Source of the DNA: Candidatus Nitrosopumilus sp.
GTDB taxonomy: Archaea; Thermoproteota; Nitrososphaeria; Nitrososphaerales; Nitrosopumilaceae
Reading direction: 5' to 3'
Length of the DNA: 64,000 nt
NCBI GenBank assembly: GCA_025699075.1
Contig: JAILWG010000007.1
Span: forward strand, 1 to 64,000
Shown: one piece after another, positions 51,162-59,501 of the stretch
How positions within the stretch are numbered: position 1 is the first letter of the stretch
How the letters are laid out: every line of letters starts with the position of its first letter
Position numbers and translations under genes: made by a program
The notes under the pieces: generated by a model
Seen by the model: the letters and a program-made list of their open reading frames with translations, nothing else
Told to the model about the DNA's origin: nothing
The model's database searches: none

Positions 51162-52079
51162 ATGGCAGCAAAAAGCAAAGCAAGTACGAAAAAAGATCTA
51201 GAAAATAAAATTGCAGAACTAGAGGAAAAACTAACAAAACTATCAACACAACTTGAAGCCAAACCTGCTCCAAAACCAGCAGAAACAAAACCTGCTGAGG
51301 TTAAACCAGCTGAAACAAAACCAGCTCCAGCAAAACCTGCTGAGAGACCTGCAGCAACTACAAAACCAAAAGGTGTACTACCTAAAGGATTTGAAGAAAA
51401 ATCTGCAGAGGTACCAAAACCAGCTGAGACTACATCACAACCTCCAGCAACTGTACAAGCAGCATTAGAGAATGCATACATGACTGCTCCAATGACATCA
51501 TTCCATGATTACAGAGCCAAAGTCACAGGTTATTCTCCAGCTCCTAACAGATACTTTGTTAGACGAACTGCTCCTGTAGGAAAAGTTCCAACCAAAAATT
51601 GGAATGATCAAAAAGCAACAGTAACTGGTTACACAGCATGTTCAAACCAATACTATGCAACAAGAGCAAGAATCGCATATCATCCTGCTGATAAAACATT
51701 TGGAAGTTTTAGTGGAATTCCTTTGTCCGTTGAAGGTGTTGCAGCACAAGCACAACAAACTCCAACTCCAGAACCACCAAAGCCTGCAAAAGGTACTCTT
51801 CCAAAAGATATGGGACAGACACAACAAACACCTTCACAATCCAAATCCAATGATGATGGAAAGTCAAGACAAGAAAAACTTGCAGAATATGAAGCAGATT
51901 ACTTGCAAAGAATTGAACAACAAAGAATTGATGATGAAAAAGCCTATCAAGAACTTCTTGAATCTGAAGTCGAATCTAGAATATCAAAAACACATGGTGC
52001 TTTACCAAAAGGTTTTGAAGCAAAACCAGAACCTGAAGCTCCAAAAGCATCTAGAGGCACACTACCAAAAGGTTTCTAA
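51162..52079 (+). CDS. VTGY-repeat/LPKGF protein, paralogue 2 (extended)
   Basis: The 305-residue protein repeats the coiled coil (KDLENKIAELEEKLTKLSTQ), the Pro/Ala linker, and the VTGY repeats, identical in the shared region to paralogue 1. It then adds a charged helical segment (KSRQEKLAEYEADYLQRIEQ QRIDDEKAYQELLE) with extra motifs GTLPKDMG, GALPKGFEAK and final GTLPKGF. The motif is reiterated four times. The extra helical part suggests a longer scaffold; function unknown. Confidence 0.8.
   Translation: MAAKSKASTKKDLENKIAELEEKLTKLSTQLEAKPAPKPAETKPAEVKPAETKPAPAKPAERPAATTKPKGVLPKGFEEKSAEVPKPAETTSQPPATVQAALENAYMTAPMTSFHDYRAKVTGYSPAPNRYFVRRTAPVGKVPTKNWNDQKATVTGYTACSNQYYATRARIAYHPADKTFGSFSGIPLSVEGVAAQAQQTPTPEPPKPAKGTLPKDMGQTQQTPSQSKSNDDGKSRQEKLAEYEADYLQRIEQQRIDDEKAYQELLESEVESRISKTHGALPKGFEAKPEPEAPKASRGTLPKGF
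51272..51785. repeat. 514-bp duplicated segment, copy 2
   Basis: Second copy of the near-identical segment (see copy 1); it spans the Pro/Ala linker through the VTGY repeats and ends before the paralogue-specific tails. A further roughly 28-bp identity (agaggcacactaccaaaagg, tttctaat) occurs at the two gene ends. Confidence 0.9.
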
Positions 52080-52102
52080 TCATCCAACCATATTTTCTTG
52101 TT

Positions 52103-52567
52103 TTATTTTAGATTTAGAAAATCTTCGAGCACTTCTTTAGAATGTCCTGCTGGTTTTACTTTGGGATATATTTTGAAAATTTTTCCTTTTTCATCTACAA
52201 GAAATGTGCTTCTCATAACTCCCATGTATTCTCTACCCATGAATTTTTTCTTGCCCCAAACACCAAACAAGTTTGAGACTTCTTTATCGACATCAGCTAA
52301 CAACGGATATTTGATTCCCATCTTGTCACAGAATTTTTTATGGGATTCTACATCATCTGGACTTATGCCAATTATTTCGATTCCTTCTTTTTGAAATTTT
52401 TTATAATCTTTGGAAAATTCATCTGCTTCTGTGGTACATCCTGGGGTGAAATCTTTTGGATAAAAGTAGATGGCGTGTTTTTTGCCCTTAAAATCACTTG
52501 ATTTTACCTTGTTACCGCTTGCATCATTTATTGCAAATTTTGGAACAGAGTCGCCTTCAGAAATCAT
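52103..52567 (-). CDS. bcp: Peroxiredoxin (Bcp/PrxQ type)
   Basis: The 154-residue thioredoxin-fold protein has DFTPGCTTEADEFSKDYKKF, where C in PGCT is the peroxidatic cysteine, and FLVDEKGKIFKIY. The resolving cysteine expected about five residues on is absent (TTEAD), so it may be a 1-Cys type. It reduces peroxides. It converges with the LPKGF gene. Confidence 0.92.
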   Translation of the reverse strand: MISEGDSVPKFAINDASGNKVKSSDFKGKKHAIYFYPKDFTPGCTTEADEFSKDYKKFQKEGIEIIGISPDDVESHKKFCDKMGIKYPLLADVDKEVSNLFGVWGKKKFMGREYMGVMRSTFLVDEKGKIFKIYPKVKPAGHSKEVLEDFLNLK

Positions 52568-52637
52568 GTGTTCTGAAATGAATTAATCCATAATTAATTA
52601 CTTTTTGAGATCAACAGATCCAAAATTAAGGTCGAAT

Positions 52638-52648
52638 CTTTTATATGG
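52638..52648 (+). promoter_or_regulatory. TATA-like box of the aquaporin gene
   Basis: cttttatatgg is centred about 28 nt before the ATG at 52671 and fixes the start. Confidence 0.6.
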
Positions 52649-52670
52649 ATATACGCGAGGCTTTAGCTTA

Positions 52671-53375
52671 ATGGTTAATCCAAGAGCATACCTTGCAGAA
52701 GCAATTGCAACTTATGGGTTGGTATTCTTTGGTCCTCTTTCAGTAATTCTAGCAGTTTCTGCATTTGGCGAAGAACTAACAACACAATCTGTATTGTTCA
52801 TTTCTCTTGGACACGGTGGTGCCATCGCTTTGATGGTTTATGCATTTGGACATGTTTCTGGTGCTCACATTAATCCAGCAGTTACAATTCCTATGATAAT
52901 TACAAAAAAGATTGGCATTGTCGATGGAGTTGGATATATCATTTCACAATTGATTGGTGCAGTAGCAGCAGCTGCAACACTTGCAGCAATATTGCCTGAA
53001 ATTGGTGCCAAAATTAACTTTGCAACTCAAGGCGGTCCAAGTGACTTAATCAATAACAGTATTGGTTCTGGATTTGCAGTTGAGGCAATCTTGACATTCT
53101 TCTTAGTCACCGTAATCTTTATGGTTGCAGTTCACAAAAAATCCACTCCTGGAATTCAAGGACTTGCAATTGGTGGAATGGTTTTCCTAATTCACCTAGT
53201 GGCTGTGCCATTAACAGGTGCATCTGTTAACCCTGCAAGAACATTTGGTCCTGCATTAATTTCTGGATTCTGGGAATTCCATTGGTTATACTGGGCAGCC
53301 CCAATCTTAGGTGGAATTATTGCTGGTTTGATAATGAATTATGTCTATACCAAACCTGCAGAAAAAGAAGCATAA
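52671..53375 (+). CDS. Aquaporin (MIP family)
   Basis: The 234-residue channel has six TM-like segments and both NPA motifs: HVSGAHINPAVTIPMIITKK and GASVNPARTFGPALISGFW. It conducts water or small neutral solutes; an ammonia role is conceivable in an ammonia oxidiser but unproven. The track ORF starts at TTG 52605; TATA spacing and the MVNPRAYLAEAI sequence favour ATG 52671. Confidence 0.92.
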   Translation: MVNPRAYLAEAIATYGLVFFGPLSVILAVSAFGEELTTQSVLFISLGHGGAIALMVYAFGHVSGAHINPAVTIPMIITKKIGIVDGVGYIISQLIGAVAAAATLAAILPEIGAKINFATQGGPSDLINNSIGSGFAVEAILTFFLVTVIFMVAVHKKSTPGIQGLAIGGMVFLIHLVAVPLTGASVNPARTFGPALISGFWEFHWLYWAAPILGGIIAGLIMNYVYTKPAEKEA

Positions 53376-53414
53376 TCCTAACATTTTTAAAAATTTGATT
53401 TTTGATTTTTGTAT

Positions 53415-53852
53415 ATGACTTCTGACGAAGATATTTCATCTATGTTTTCTTCTGAATCCCAAAAACTCAAAAATTTGTTTGATACTACTGATTCTAACTT
53501 TGATATGAACATCCATGAAATTATAGAAACATACTATCATGTCATGAATGTATCCTCTATGGCTACAATGTTAAAACAACAGGCTCATTCTGAGTCTAAG
53601 GATTTGATGAATAAAATTCAAGAAACTGAAAAACTGATTTCTGAAAGATTTGATTCTGTAATTCATCCAAAAATAATGGAAAAATTATCTACATCCATTC
53701 AAGAATTGGCTCAGAATCTGCAATCTAGAAATTCTACTAATAAATCAAAAGAGGAAACAGAAAATGATGCAAAACTCTTTGATGAACTGCGTGAAAAAAT
53801 GAGTACTAAAGAATTTGTTGAACAATATGCAAATGGACTTTCTGATGATTGA
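53415..53852 (+). CDS. Coiled-coil hypothetical protein
   Basis: The 145-residue protein is almost fully helical, with charged heptads (LMNKIQETEKLISERFDSVI, ESKDLMNKIQ). I chose the ATG at 53415 over the track TTG six bases before. Its end overlaps the next gene's start by eight bases, so the two are co-translated. Function unknown; it may bind the downstream methyltransferase. Confidence 0.65.
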   Translation: MTSDEDISSMFSSESQKLKNLFDTTDSNFDMNIHEIIETYYHVMNVSSMATMLKQQAHSESKDLMNKIQETEKLISERFDSVIHPKIMEKLSTSIQELAQNLQSRNSTNKSKEETENDAKLFDELREKMSTKEFVEQYANGLSDD

Positions 53853-54666
53853 AGAACTCGCAAAAAATTTAGTCGAACTCAAAAAAGAATTTGCTCAAAT
53901 CTATAATGGTAAAAGCCAAATTCAAGAAGTAATCCCAAAATCCCCCTCGGAACTATTTTCAATAAATAAATCTCATTTAGAACTACTGCACCAGTTTGTA
54001 TCAAGTAATCCTATCTACTACAATTCTTTTGAACAACGAATCGACTCTATTGATTGTGTTGTATATGAAGGTGATATTAACAAATATTGGCTCAACAGTA
54101 TTCAACATGGTTCAAGCAAAGCCCCTTTCTCACCAACATGGATGATGTCTAGTTACATTGCTGCATTATTTTCAAAAGAGTTGGGGTATTCCGAAGTAAT
54201 TGATATTGGCTCAGGTGATGGCCGTATCGCGTATTGTGCTAAAATTTTGGATATGGAATCATACAGTATAGAAATTGATGACATGCTAGTGGATTTACAA
54301 AATACTCTTGCATCTACACTTGACTTTCATCCGTTTTGTTCTGATGCTGTCTGTTTTGATTACTCTTCTTTGCATCTAAGTAAGCCCATATTTTTTATTG
54401 GCGGGCTTGCACAAATGGGCGGTGTCTCTCTAGCATCTGGCGTACTGAAATCCATCCAATCTCTTTCTAATTTGAAGAACAAAACTGGTTGGGTATTTGC
54501 AGGAACTCTGTCAAAAAAATATACTCCTGATCCAAAAAATCAAGCTGGATGGGGAACTCTAATTGAAGAAAATAATCTCAAATACATTCGGAGTATTTCA
54601 TTGCCTGCTGCTTGGACATTTCGTGAATCCGATGATGTGCAATACATTTTTGCAGAATCTAACTAA
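53845..54666 (+). CDS. SAM-dependent methyltransferase-like protein
   Basis: The 273-residue protein has a Rossmann SAM motif (SEVIDIGSGDGRIAYCAKIL) followed by an acidic loop (SYSIEIDDMLVDLQNTL), but no obvious catalytic NPPY-type motif. An N-terminal helical region (about 1-85) precedes it. I set the start at ATG 53845, overlapping the upstream coiled-coil gene. Substrate unknown. Confidence 0.7.
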   Translation: MIEELAKNLVELKKEFAQIYNGKSQIQEVIPKSPSELFSINKSHLELLHQFVSSNPIYYNSFEQRIDSIDCVVYEGDINKYWLNSIQHGSSKAPFSPTWMMSSYIAALFSKELGYSEVIDIGSGDGRIAYCAKILDMESYSIEIDDMLVDLQNTLASTLDFHPFCSDAVCFDYSSLHLSKPIFFIGGLAQMGGVSLASGVLKSIQSLSNLKNKTGWVFAGTLSKKYTPDPKNQAGWGTLIEENNLKYIRSISLPAAWTFRESDDVQYIFAESN

Positions 54667-54704
54667 TAGCAATCCAAATTAAGCGTAAATTTCCAAAACT
54701 TTTT

Positions 54705-54779
54705 GGACTCGTTGCATAGCTTGGATAGTGCGATTGCTTGCGGAGCAATAGGTCGTCGGTTCGAATCCGATCGGGTCCG
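54705..54779 (+). tRNA. tRNA-Arg(GCG)
   Basis: The acceptor ggactcg/cgggtcc (one G-U), D arm gcat/gtgc, anticodon stem attgc/gcaat with loop ttgcgga (GCG at 54740-54742), and T arm gtcgg-ttcgaat-ccgat are all seen. No intron and no CCA. The ORF on the minus strand over this gene is spurious. Confidence 0.9.
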
Positions 54780-54841
54780 TTTACTATTTTCAATAAAGTT
54801 CAAAATTTTTACATAATTGACGATAATTATGAGCCTGAGAT

Positions 54842-54867
54842 ATTGTTTGTTCAAATGAACAAACAAT
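54842..54867. promoter_or_regulatory. Perfect palindrome, putative operator for the TrmB-type gene
   Basis: attgtttgttca-aa-tgaacaaacaat has 12-bp perfectly complementary arms 40 bp before the regulator's ATG, in the promoter region, as expected for autoregulation by a dimeric protein. Confidence 0.6.
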
Positions 54868-54906
54868 TCTAAACATACCTAGATCTCTGGACAATGAGTG
54901 TTAACT

Positions 54907-55755
54907 ATGAACATTGATGATCAAATCAGTCTTTTTGATAATAATTCTGATACTGCCATGTACAAACACAAACTGATTCTTGAGAAAATCAAAAATGAAC
55001 TGATTAACTTTGGTCTCACAAAAAGTCAGGCAAAGGTATTCATCTATCTTGGCAAATATGGATCAAAGACTGCATCTGAGATCTCAAAAGCATTGCAATT
55101 GCCTAGAACCGAAACATATCATTTAGTAAACTCATTACAAAGTATGGGGTTAGTCGTTGCAGAACTCTCTCATCCAACTCAATACACTGCCATGGAAATG
55201 AACAAAGCTATTTCCACATTAGTAAAACAAGAACAAGCTCGAATTGACACTCTGGCAAACAAAGAAGAATCGTTATCTGAGATGTGGCGGGCGATTCCTT
55301 TCTTTGCAGTTGAGACTGATGAATCAAAATCTGAGAAAATGCAATTACTTCATGGGGCAGGACCAACTACTAACAAAATTAAAGAGATGATAAATTCCAG
55401 CACTGATGATTTTAAAATTTTTGGCAGTGTTGCTGATTTGCTTAGAATGTATCATTCTGACGTATTTGATTGGGTGGATGAATCTCCAACAAATCTCAAA
55501 ATGGTGGTTTCTCCTCTAAATAATACTCCTGAATTTCTTTCAGAGATTGATTCTGGAAAAGTTAGAGCAATGCCGTCTAATTCTGAAAACAAATGTTTTC
55601 TCATAAATGACAAAAAAGAGGTGCTGATTTTTATGCGCAATGCAACACATCCCACAAGACAAATCTTTGCATGGTGGTCTGACTCTGAAACTTTGGTCGA
55701 TATGATGAATTCCTTCTTTGAATTATCTTGGGAAAAAGGGGAATCTCTCTATTGA
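54907..55755 (+). CDS. TrmB-family transcriptional regulator
   Basis: The 282-residue protein has a TrmB-type winged helix (LTKSQAKVFIYLGKYGSKTA, ISKALQLPRTETYHLVNSLQ) and a C-terminal effector-like domain (about 130-275). TrmB proteins control sugar transport and metabolism genes. I chose the ATG at 54907 over the track GTG at 54898. The upstream palindrome suggests autoregulation. Confidence 0.88.
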   Translation: MNIDDQISLFDNNSDTAMYKHKLILEKIKNELINFGLTKSQAKVFIYLGKYGSKTASEISKALQLPRTETYHLVNSLQSMGLVVAELSHPTQYTAMEMNKAISTLVKQEQARIDTLANKEESLSEMWRAIPFFAVETDESKSEKMQLLHGAGPTTNKIKEMINSSTDDFKIFGSVADLLRMYHSDVFDWVDESPTNLKMVVSPLNNTPEFLSEIDSGKVRAMPSNSENKCFLINDKKEVLIFMRNATHPTRQIFAWWSDSETLVDMMNSFFELSWEKGESLY

Positions 55756-55831
55756 GAATCTGTTCATTCTAGTTCTGAATCTGTATTTTTTTAATTTTAT
55801 TTTCAGTAATGAGAAATTCGTTTAGTTGTTT

Positions 55832-56272
55832 TTACTCTGATAAATGTATGCGAAACACTTCGTGGAATTGCTTTTCTGTTAACATGGATAACAATGTTAT
55901 CAGATCAGATGCTGATATTATCCCTTGTATTTTTTCATTATCGATTACAGGAAGTTCGTGAATTTTTCTCTCCAGCATTAATTCTATGGCGTTTAAAATT
56001 GAAGAATCTGATTTTACAGATATGACAGGTGAAGACATTATGTCTCTTATATTAGATTCAGGTTTTTTCCCATACACGGTTAAAGCAATGGCAATGTCCA
56101 CATGTGACACAATTCCTGCTATTTTTTCCCCTTCTTTTACTATTAATGATGGAATATGATTTTCATACATCATTTTTGCTGCCTCGATTACGCTGGCAAT
56201 TCCTTGAATTGATTTTATTTTACGAGTCATGAATTTATTAATTGGAATTAATGATTTTTCGGAATTTGACAT
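55832..56272 (-). CDS. Two-CBS-domain protein
   Basis: The 146-residue protein is a single CBS pair: IQGIASVIEAAKMMYENHIP SLIVKEGEKIAGIVSHVDI and DSSILNAIELMLERKIHELP VIDNEKIQGIISASDLITL. Such modules bind adenine nucleotides and act as sensors. It diverges from another CBS protein with a long hairpin between the two. Confidence 0.88.
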   Translation of the reverse strand: MSNSEKSLIPINKFMTRKIKSIQGIASVIEAAKMMYENHIPSLIVKEGEKIAGIVSHVDIAIALTVYGKKPESNIRDIMSSPVISVKSDSSILNAIELMLERKIHELPVIDNEKIQGIISASDLITLLSMLTEKQFHEVFRIHLSE

Positions 56273-56309
56273 AACATCAATGAATATTTTTAGAATTTAA
56301 AGAAATATG

Positions 56310-56350
56310 TTCAAGCCAGCAAAGATGAATATCTTTACTGGTTTCTTGAA
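56310..56350. repeat. Long imperfect hairpin between divergent CBS genes
   Basis: ttcaag-ccagcaaagat-gaat-atctttactgg-ttt-cttgaa folds into a stem of about 16 bp with one C-A mismatch and a 3-nt bulge around a gaat loop. Its place between two divergent CBS genes suggests an operator or a shared control element. Confidence 0.6.
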
Positions 56351-56454
56351 GATAATAATTCATTGCCTTTTCTGATATTTATCTATACAGAAAGATGATT
56401 TTCACGAGTGGTAATTGTCTGGAGTTTTTTATAACTCGTTGATTTTGGATTATT

Positions 56455-57303
56455 GTGAAGCATGCAAAGGACTATCTGAATAATCCAAGAACTATAAAGA
56501 TTGAATCTACATTATCTGATGTTTTAAAAAAAATAATTGATGAGAAAAAAAGTAGACTATTGGTTACTGAAAATGATAAAATTGTTGGTCTTGTAACTGA
56601 AAAAGATCTGGGGTTTTTCCTATTAACTGATGATACTGAACGAAAATTAGATGAAATACCTTTGTCTGAAATTGTAGTGAAAATAATATCTGTTGATGAA
56701 AATGCTGGATTGGATCAATGTGCTAACATTATGTTGAAAAATGGAATTGGATCCCTTGTAGTCACCTCCCACAATAACATCATTGGAATTCTGACAAAAA
56801 CAGATCTTGTAAGATATTTTACAAAATCTCATCTTGGTGAAAAAATTGTTGGAGAGTACATGTCTCCATACTATGCTTGGATGTATTCTGATTCTCCTCT
56901 TTACAAAGTGGTTCTAAAAATGATTGAACAAAAAATTTCTAGAGTCATATTGAGAAATCATGATGAGGTTCCTGTAGGAATTGTAACGTTTAGAGATTTA
57001 TTCAAACTTGCTCTTGATCTGGGAAGGCATGAGGATGTACTTGATAATACTGATCCTGCAATTTCTGTAATTTTTCCAAGAAAAGGGTTCATTTCTGACT
57101 CTGGATTTGGTGGCAGCACAAAAATTGATGAAATAATGAGCAAGGATATTGTTTCTGTAAATTATGATGATGATTTGGCAAAAACAGGAAAAATGCTACT
57201 TGATAAAAATATCAACGGCGCCGGGGTTTTATCTGCAAATGGTAACATCATTGGAATTATCAGCAAAACTGACATTGTCAAAGCCTTAGCTTTTTTGAAA
57301 TAG
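56455..57303 (+). CDS. Four-CBS-domain protein
   Basis: The 282-residue protein starts at GTG, about 25 nt after a TATA-like tttttataac. It has four CBS units (about 10-60, 70-120, 130-185, 225-280), for example SRLLVTENDKIVGLVTEKDL and NGAGVLSANGNIIGIISKTD. Tandem CBS pairs usually bind AMP/ATP or SAM as energy sensors. No catalytic domain is attached, so it probably regulates another protein. Confidence 0.87.
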   Translation: MKHAKDYLNNPRTIKIESTLSDVLKKIIDEKKSRLLVTENDKIVGLVTEKDLGFFLLTDDTERKLDEIPLSEIVVKIISVDENAGLDQCANIMLKNGIGSLVVTSHNNIIGILTKTDLVRYFTKSHLGEKIVGEYMSPYYAWMYSDSPLYKVVLKMIEQKISRVILRNHDEVPVGIVTFRDLFKLALDLGRHEDVLDNTDPAISVIFPRKGFISDSGFGGSTKIDEIMSKDIVSVNYDDDLAKTGKMLLDKNINGAGVLSANGNIIGIISKTDIVKALAFLK

Positions 57304-57383
57304 CCTTATTTTTCGGAAATTCTAGGCTTGAAATTTCTTAGTTGGTCTGAAACTCTAATAATTTAGTACTCTAAAGAGAATCA

Positions 57384-57743
57384 TTGGATTATGAAAAATT
57401 TTGCTCAGATATTTTAGAAGCAGACTCTAAAATTCGATTTGCAACCGTCTATGATGAATGGGCAGTTCGTGCTGGTGGTGGTATGAGAGAGGGTGTGAAA
57501 AATTTACTTTCTGAGCATGCAGAAAATGAGTTAGTCAATATTTCTATTCTTGATTGGAAAGCCCGAAAAGATATGTCAAAATGGCTTGGAAAAACAAAAT
57601 ACACTTTGGCTGAATATGATAAGGTGAAGCGTTTTTCATTTTATTTAGGGGATGATCATTTACTTTTAGTGAGTACTGAAAAAGATTGCGAGACTAATGC
57701 TGTTGTTGATAAAGTGATCAAACTCTATTACGAAAACCAATGA
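57384..57743 (+). CDS. DUF6659-like hypothetical protein
   Basis: The 119-residue protein begins at a TTG. It is mainly alpha/beta with FATVYDEWAVRAGGGMREGV and DHLLLVSTEKDCETNAVVDK. It resembles a thaumarchaeal family of uncharacterised proteins; the exact family label is from memory and unsure. It converges on the Hsp20 gene. Confidence 0.6.
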   Translation: MDYEKFCSDILEADSKIRFATVYDEWAVRAGGGMREGVKNLLSEHAENELVNISILDWKARKDMSKWLGKTKYTLAEYDKVKRFSFYLGDDHLLLVSTEKDCETNAVVDKVIKLYYENQ

Positions 57744-57746
57744 TCA

Positions 57747-58130
57747 TTAATTGATTTTAATTGAATTGCCTGTTGTCTTTTTTGGAATTTTGATTTCCAG
57801 TCTTCCTTTTTGAAATTTAGCTGTTGTTTTTTTACTATCTATAATTTGAGGCAATGTAACTGATTTTTTAAAATATTCAAATTTCGTTATTGTCCCAAAT
57901 TTTTCTTCAGAATATTTTTTATTTAATTTTGCTTCGACATTTACGGTATTTTTATCGAAAGAAACTTTGATATCTTTTTTTCCTACCATGGGAAGATCAA
58001 ACTCTATCATCCAGTGGTTTTCAAATTCTCTTAGACACGACAATGGTGACAATATTTTATTTTCAATATCATCAAACAATGATCCAATTACAGGCGGAAC
58101 AATACTGAATCTAAAATCGTCATCTATCAT
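57747..58130 (-). CDS. hsp20: Hsp20/alpha-crystallin family chaperone
   Basis: The 127-residue protein has an alpha-crystallin domain: WMIEFDLPMVGKKDIKVSFD, FGTITKFEYFKKSVTLPQII, TAKFQKGRLEIKIPKK. It forms oligomers that hold unfolded proteins. It follows the PAC2 gene by four bases, linking both to protein quality control. Confidence 0.9.
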   Translation of the reverse strand: MIDDDFRFSIVPPVIGSLFDDIENKILSPLSCLREFENHWMIEFDLPMVGKKDIKVSFDKNTVNVEAKLNKKYSEEKFGTITKFEYFKKSVTLPQIIDSKKTTAKFQKGRLEIKIPKKTTGNSIKIN

Positions 58131-58134
58131 AAAA

Positions 58135-58860
58135 TCACTTGTAAATTTGTGGAGCTCTTGTCTCCGTTCCTTGCTGTTGCTGCTGTAATGTTCTAAGTGT
58201 TTCCTCCATCAATTTTCTATGCTGAATTCTTAGTTTTTCAATTCTATTCTGGATGTCTTGTGTATCTACCTTTATTCCTAAAATTTTTGCAAGTGTGACA
58301 ATGGCTATTATTGCCGCTTCTGGATCTGGGAAAAATGGATGACATTCTGCATACAAAACAAGTGCTGGGATCTTTGTTTTTCTAAATACTGACATTATTG
58401 CAGCATCGGTACCAAAAATAGATCCATCTAAAAATTTTGGAATTTGATTGTTGTACAGTACACTGTCTAGTGTAGAATGTGTTACCAATCCATAAATCTG
58501 TGGGGCATCTTTTTGTTGATTGATTGTCTCCATCCCACTAACCATCATTACTTTTTTGATTGCATTATTTTTACAAAATTCATGAACTGCCAGTGCAAAA
58601 CCTTCTGCTAGATATTGGTTAAATGGAACATCTGAAATTATTATGAAGATATTATTTTTATTGTAAACTCTGATAGGTGCAAGAATTTCGCCCCCCTCTA
58701 CAAATAATGTCAAGGGAAGATCTGGAACTTCAATTTCTCCAATTTGCTTCATTTTTAGATGATGTATGAGGTATGATATGGAAAATGTGCCGACAAGACC
58801 GTTACTGGGAAATCCTATGAGTAATGTATTTTCTGTAGTGTCTACTTCTGCGATCTTCAA
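58135..58860 (-). CDS. PAC2 family protein (proteasome assembly chaperone-like)
   Basis: The 241-residue protein matches archaeal PAC2-type proteins: NTLLIGFPSNGLVGTFSISY, MVSGMETINQQKDAPQIYGL, and PALVLYAECHPFFPDPEAAI. A Gln-rich C-terminal coiled coil (LRTLQQQQQGTETRAPQIYK) follows. Its role in proteasome assembly in archaea is unproven. Hsp20 is its downstream partner in the operon. Confidence 0.87.
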   Translation of the reverse strand: MKIAEVDTTENTLLIGFPSNGLVGTFSISYLIHHLKMKQIGEIEVPDLPLTLFVEGGEILAPIRVYNKNNIFIIISDVPFNQYLAEGFALAVHEFCKNNAIKKVMMVSGMETINQQKDAPQIYGLVTHSTLDSVLYNNQIPKFLDGSIFGTDAAIMSVFRKTKIPALVLYAECHPFFPDPEAAIIAIVTLAKILGIKVDTQDIQNRIEKLRIQHRKLMEETLRTLQQQQQGTETRAPQIYK

Positions 58861-59017
58861 GTTATTCCTTTCAAAAAGGTCCCAATTAAAATAAAAACCT
58901 AGATTCTCAAAATTGAATATCGTAAACTCTGCGCACCGATGAATTGTATTTTTTTACAAATTTCTCTCAATATTTGTAAAACAATACGCTTAATTTTAGA
59001 ATCATGTAACATACAAT

Positions 59018-59437
59018 ATGATAAATCCTGAATTAATGGACTTGCTTGAAAAAAATGACGTCCTGGATGTTTTGGTGGATTCTGTTACTTATCAGCTGCT
59101 AAAAATCAACAATGTGGAGAAAACACCTGAGGGAAGAGATTGGTATTATGAATTACCTCCCATCGTAAAGGACAAGTTTGACAATTACAAAAATGACTAT
59201 CAAACCCTTTCTGGAGTTCTTGCCTTAGATCATGAACAAATCAAAAATGAGATGAATAAAGGGTATTACTACTGGAGATTACTTCGCTCTGCATGTACTA
59301 CATACAGAAATGATTTGGTAGAATATGATCAACAATTAACCTTGGAGTTTAATTTACCTCTAACAGATGCTATTTCTGATAATTCTGTCTTGAATGAATG
59401 CATTGGTGTTTTAGACAAGCATGTCATTGAAAAGTAG
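59018..59437 (+). CDS. Hypothetical protein
   Basis: The 139-residue protein is mainly helical and polar (LLEKNDVLDVLVDSVTYQLL, KDKFDNYKNDYQTLSGVLAL, YYWRLLRSACTTYRNDLVEY). There are no TM segments and no recognised motif. It may belong to a thaumarchaeal family. Confidence 0.6.
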   Translation: MINPELMDLLEKNDVLDVLVDSVTYQLLKINNVEKTPEGRDWYYELPPIVKDKFDNYKNDYQTLSGVLALDHEQIKNEMNKGYYYWRLLRSACTTYRNDLVEYDQQLTLEFNLPLTDAISDNSVLNECIGVLDKHVIEK

Positions 59438-59501
59438 ACTGTTGTTAGATCTTTATGCAATAATTTTGAATCTTTTTATGAGTAAACAATAAGATATAAT
59501 C

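Noticed and set aside
54822-54845. Guide-like cgataattatgagcctga resembling a second C/D RNA
   Set aside because: There is no box C upstream, and the N+5 position would fall on A35, not a known target.
54663-54866. 67-aa minus-strand ORF
   Set aside because: It covers tRNA-Arg and reads the T loop as a peptide (RRPIAPQAIALS-like), a known spurious ORF type.
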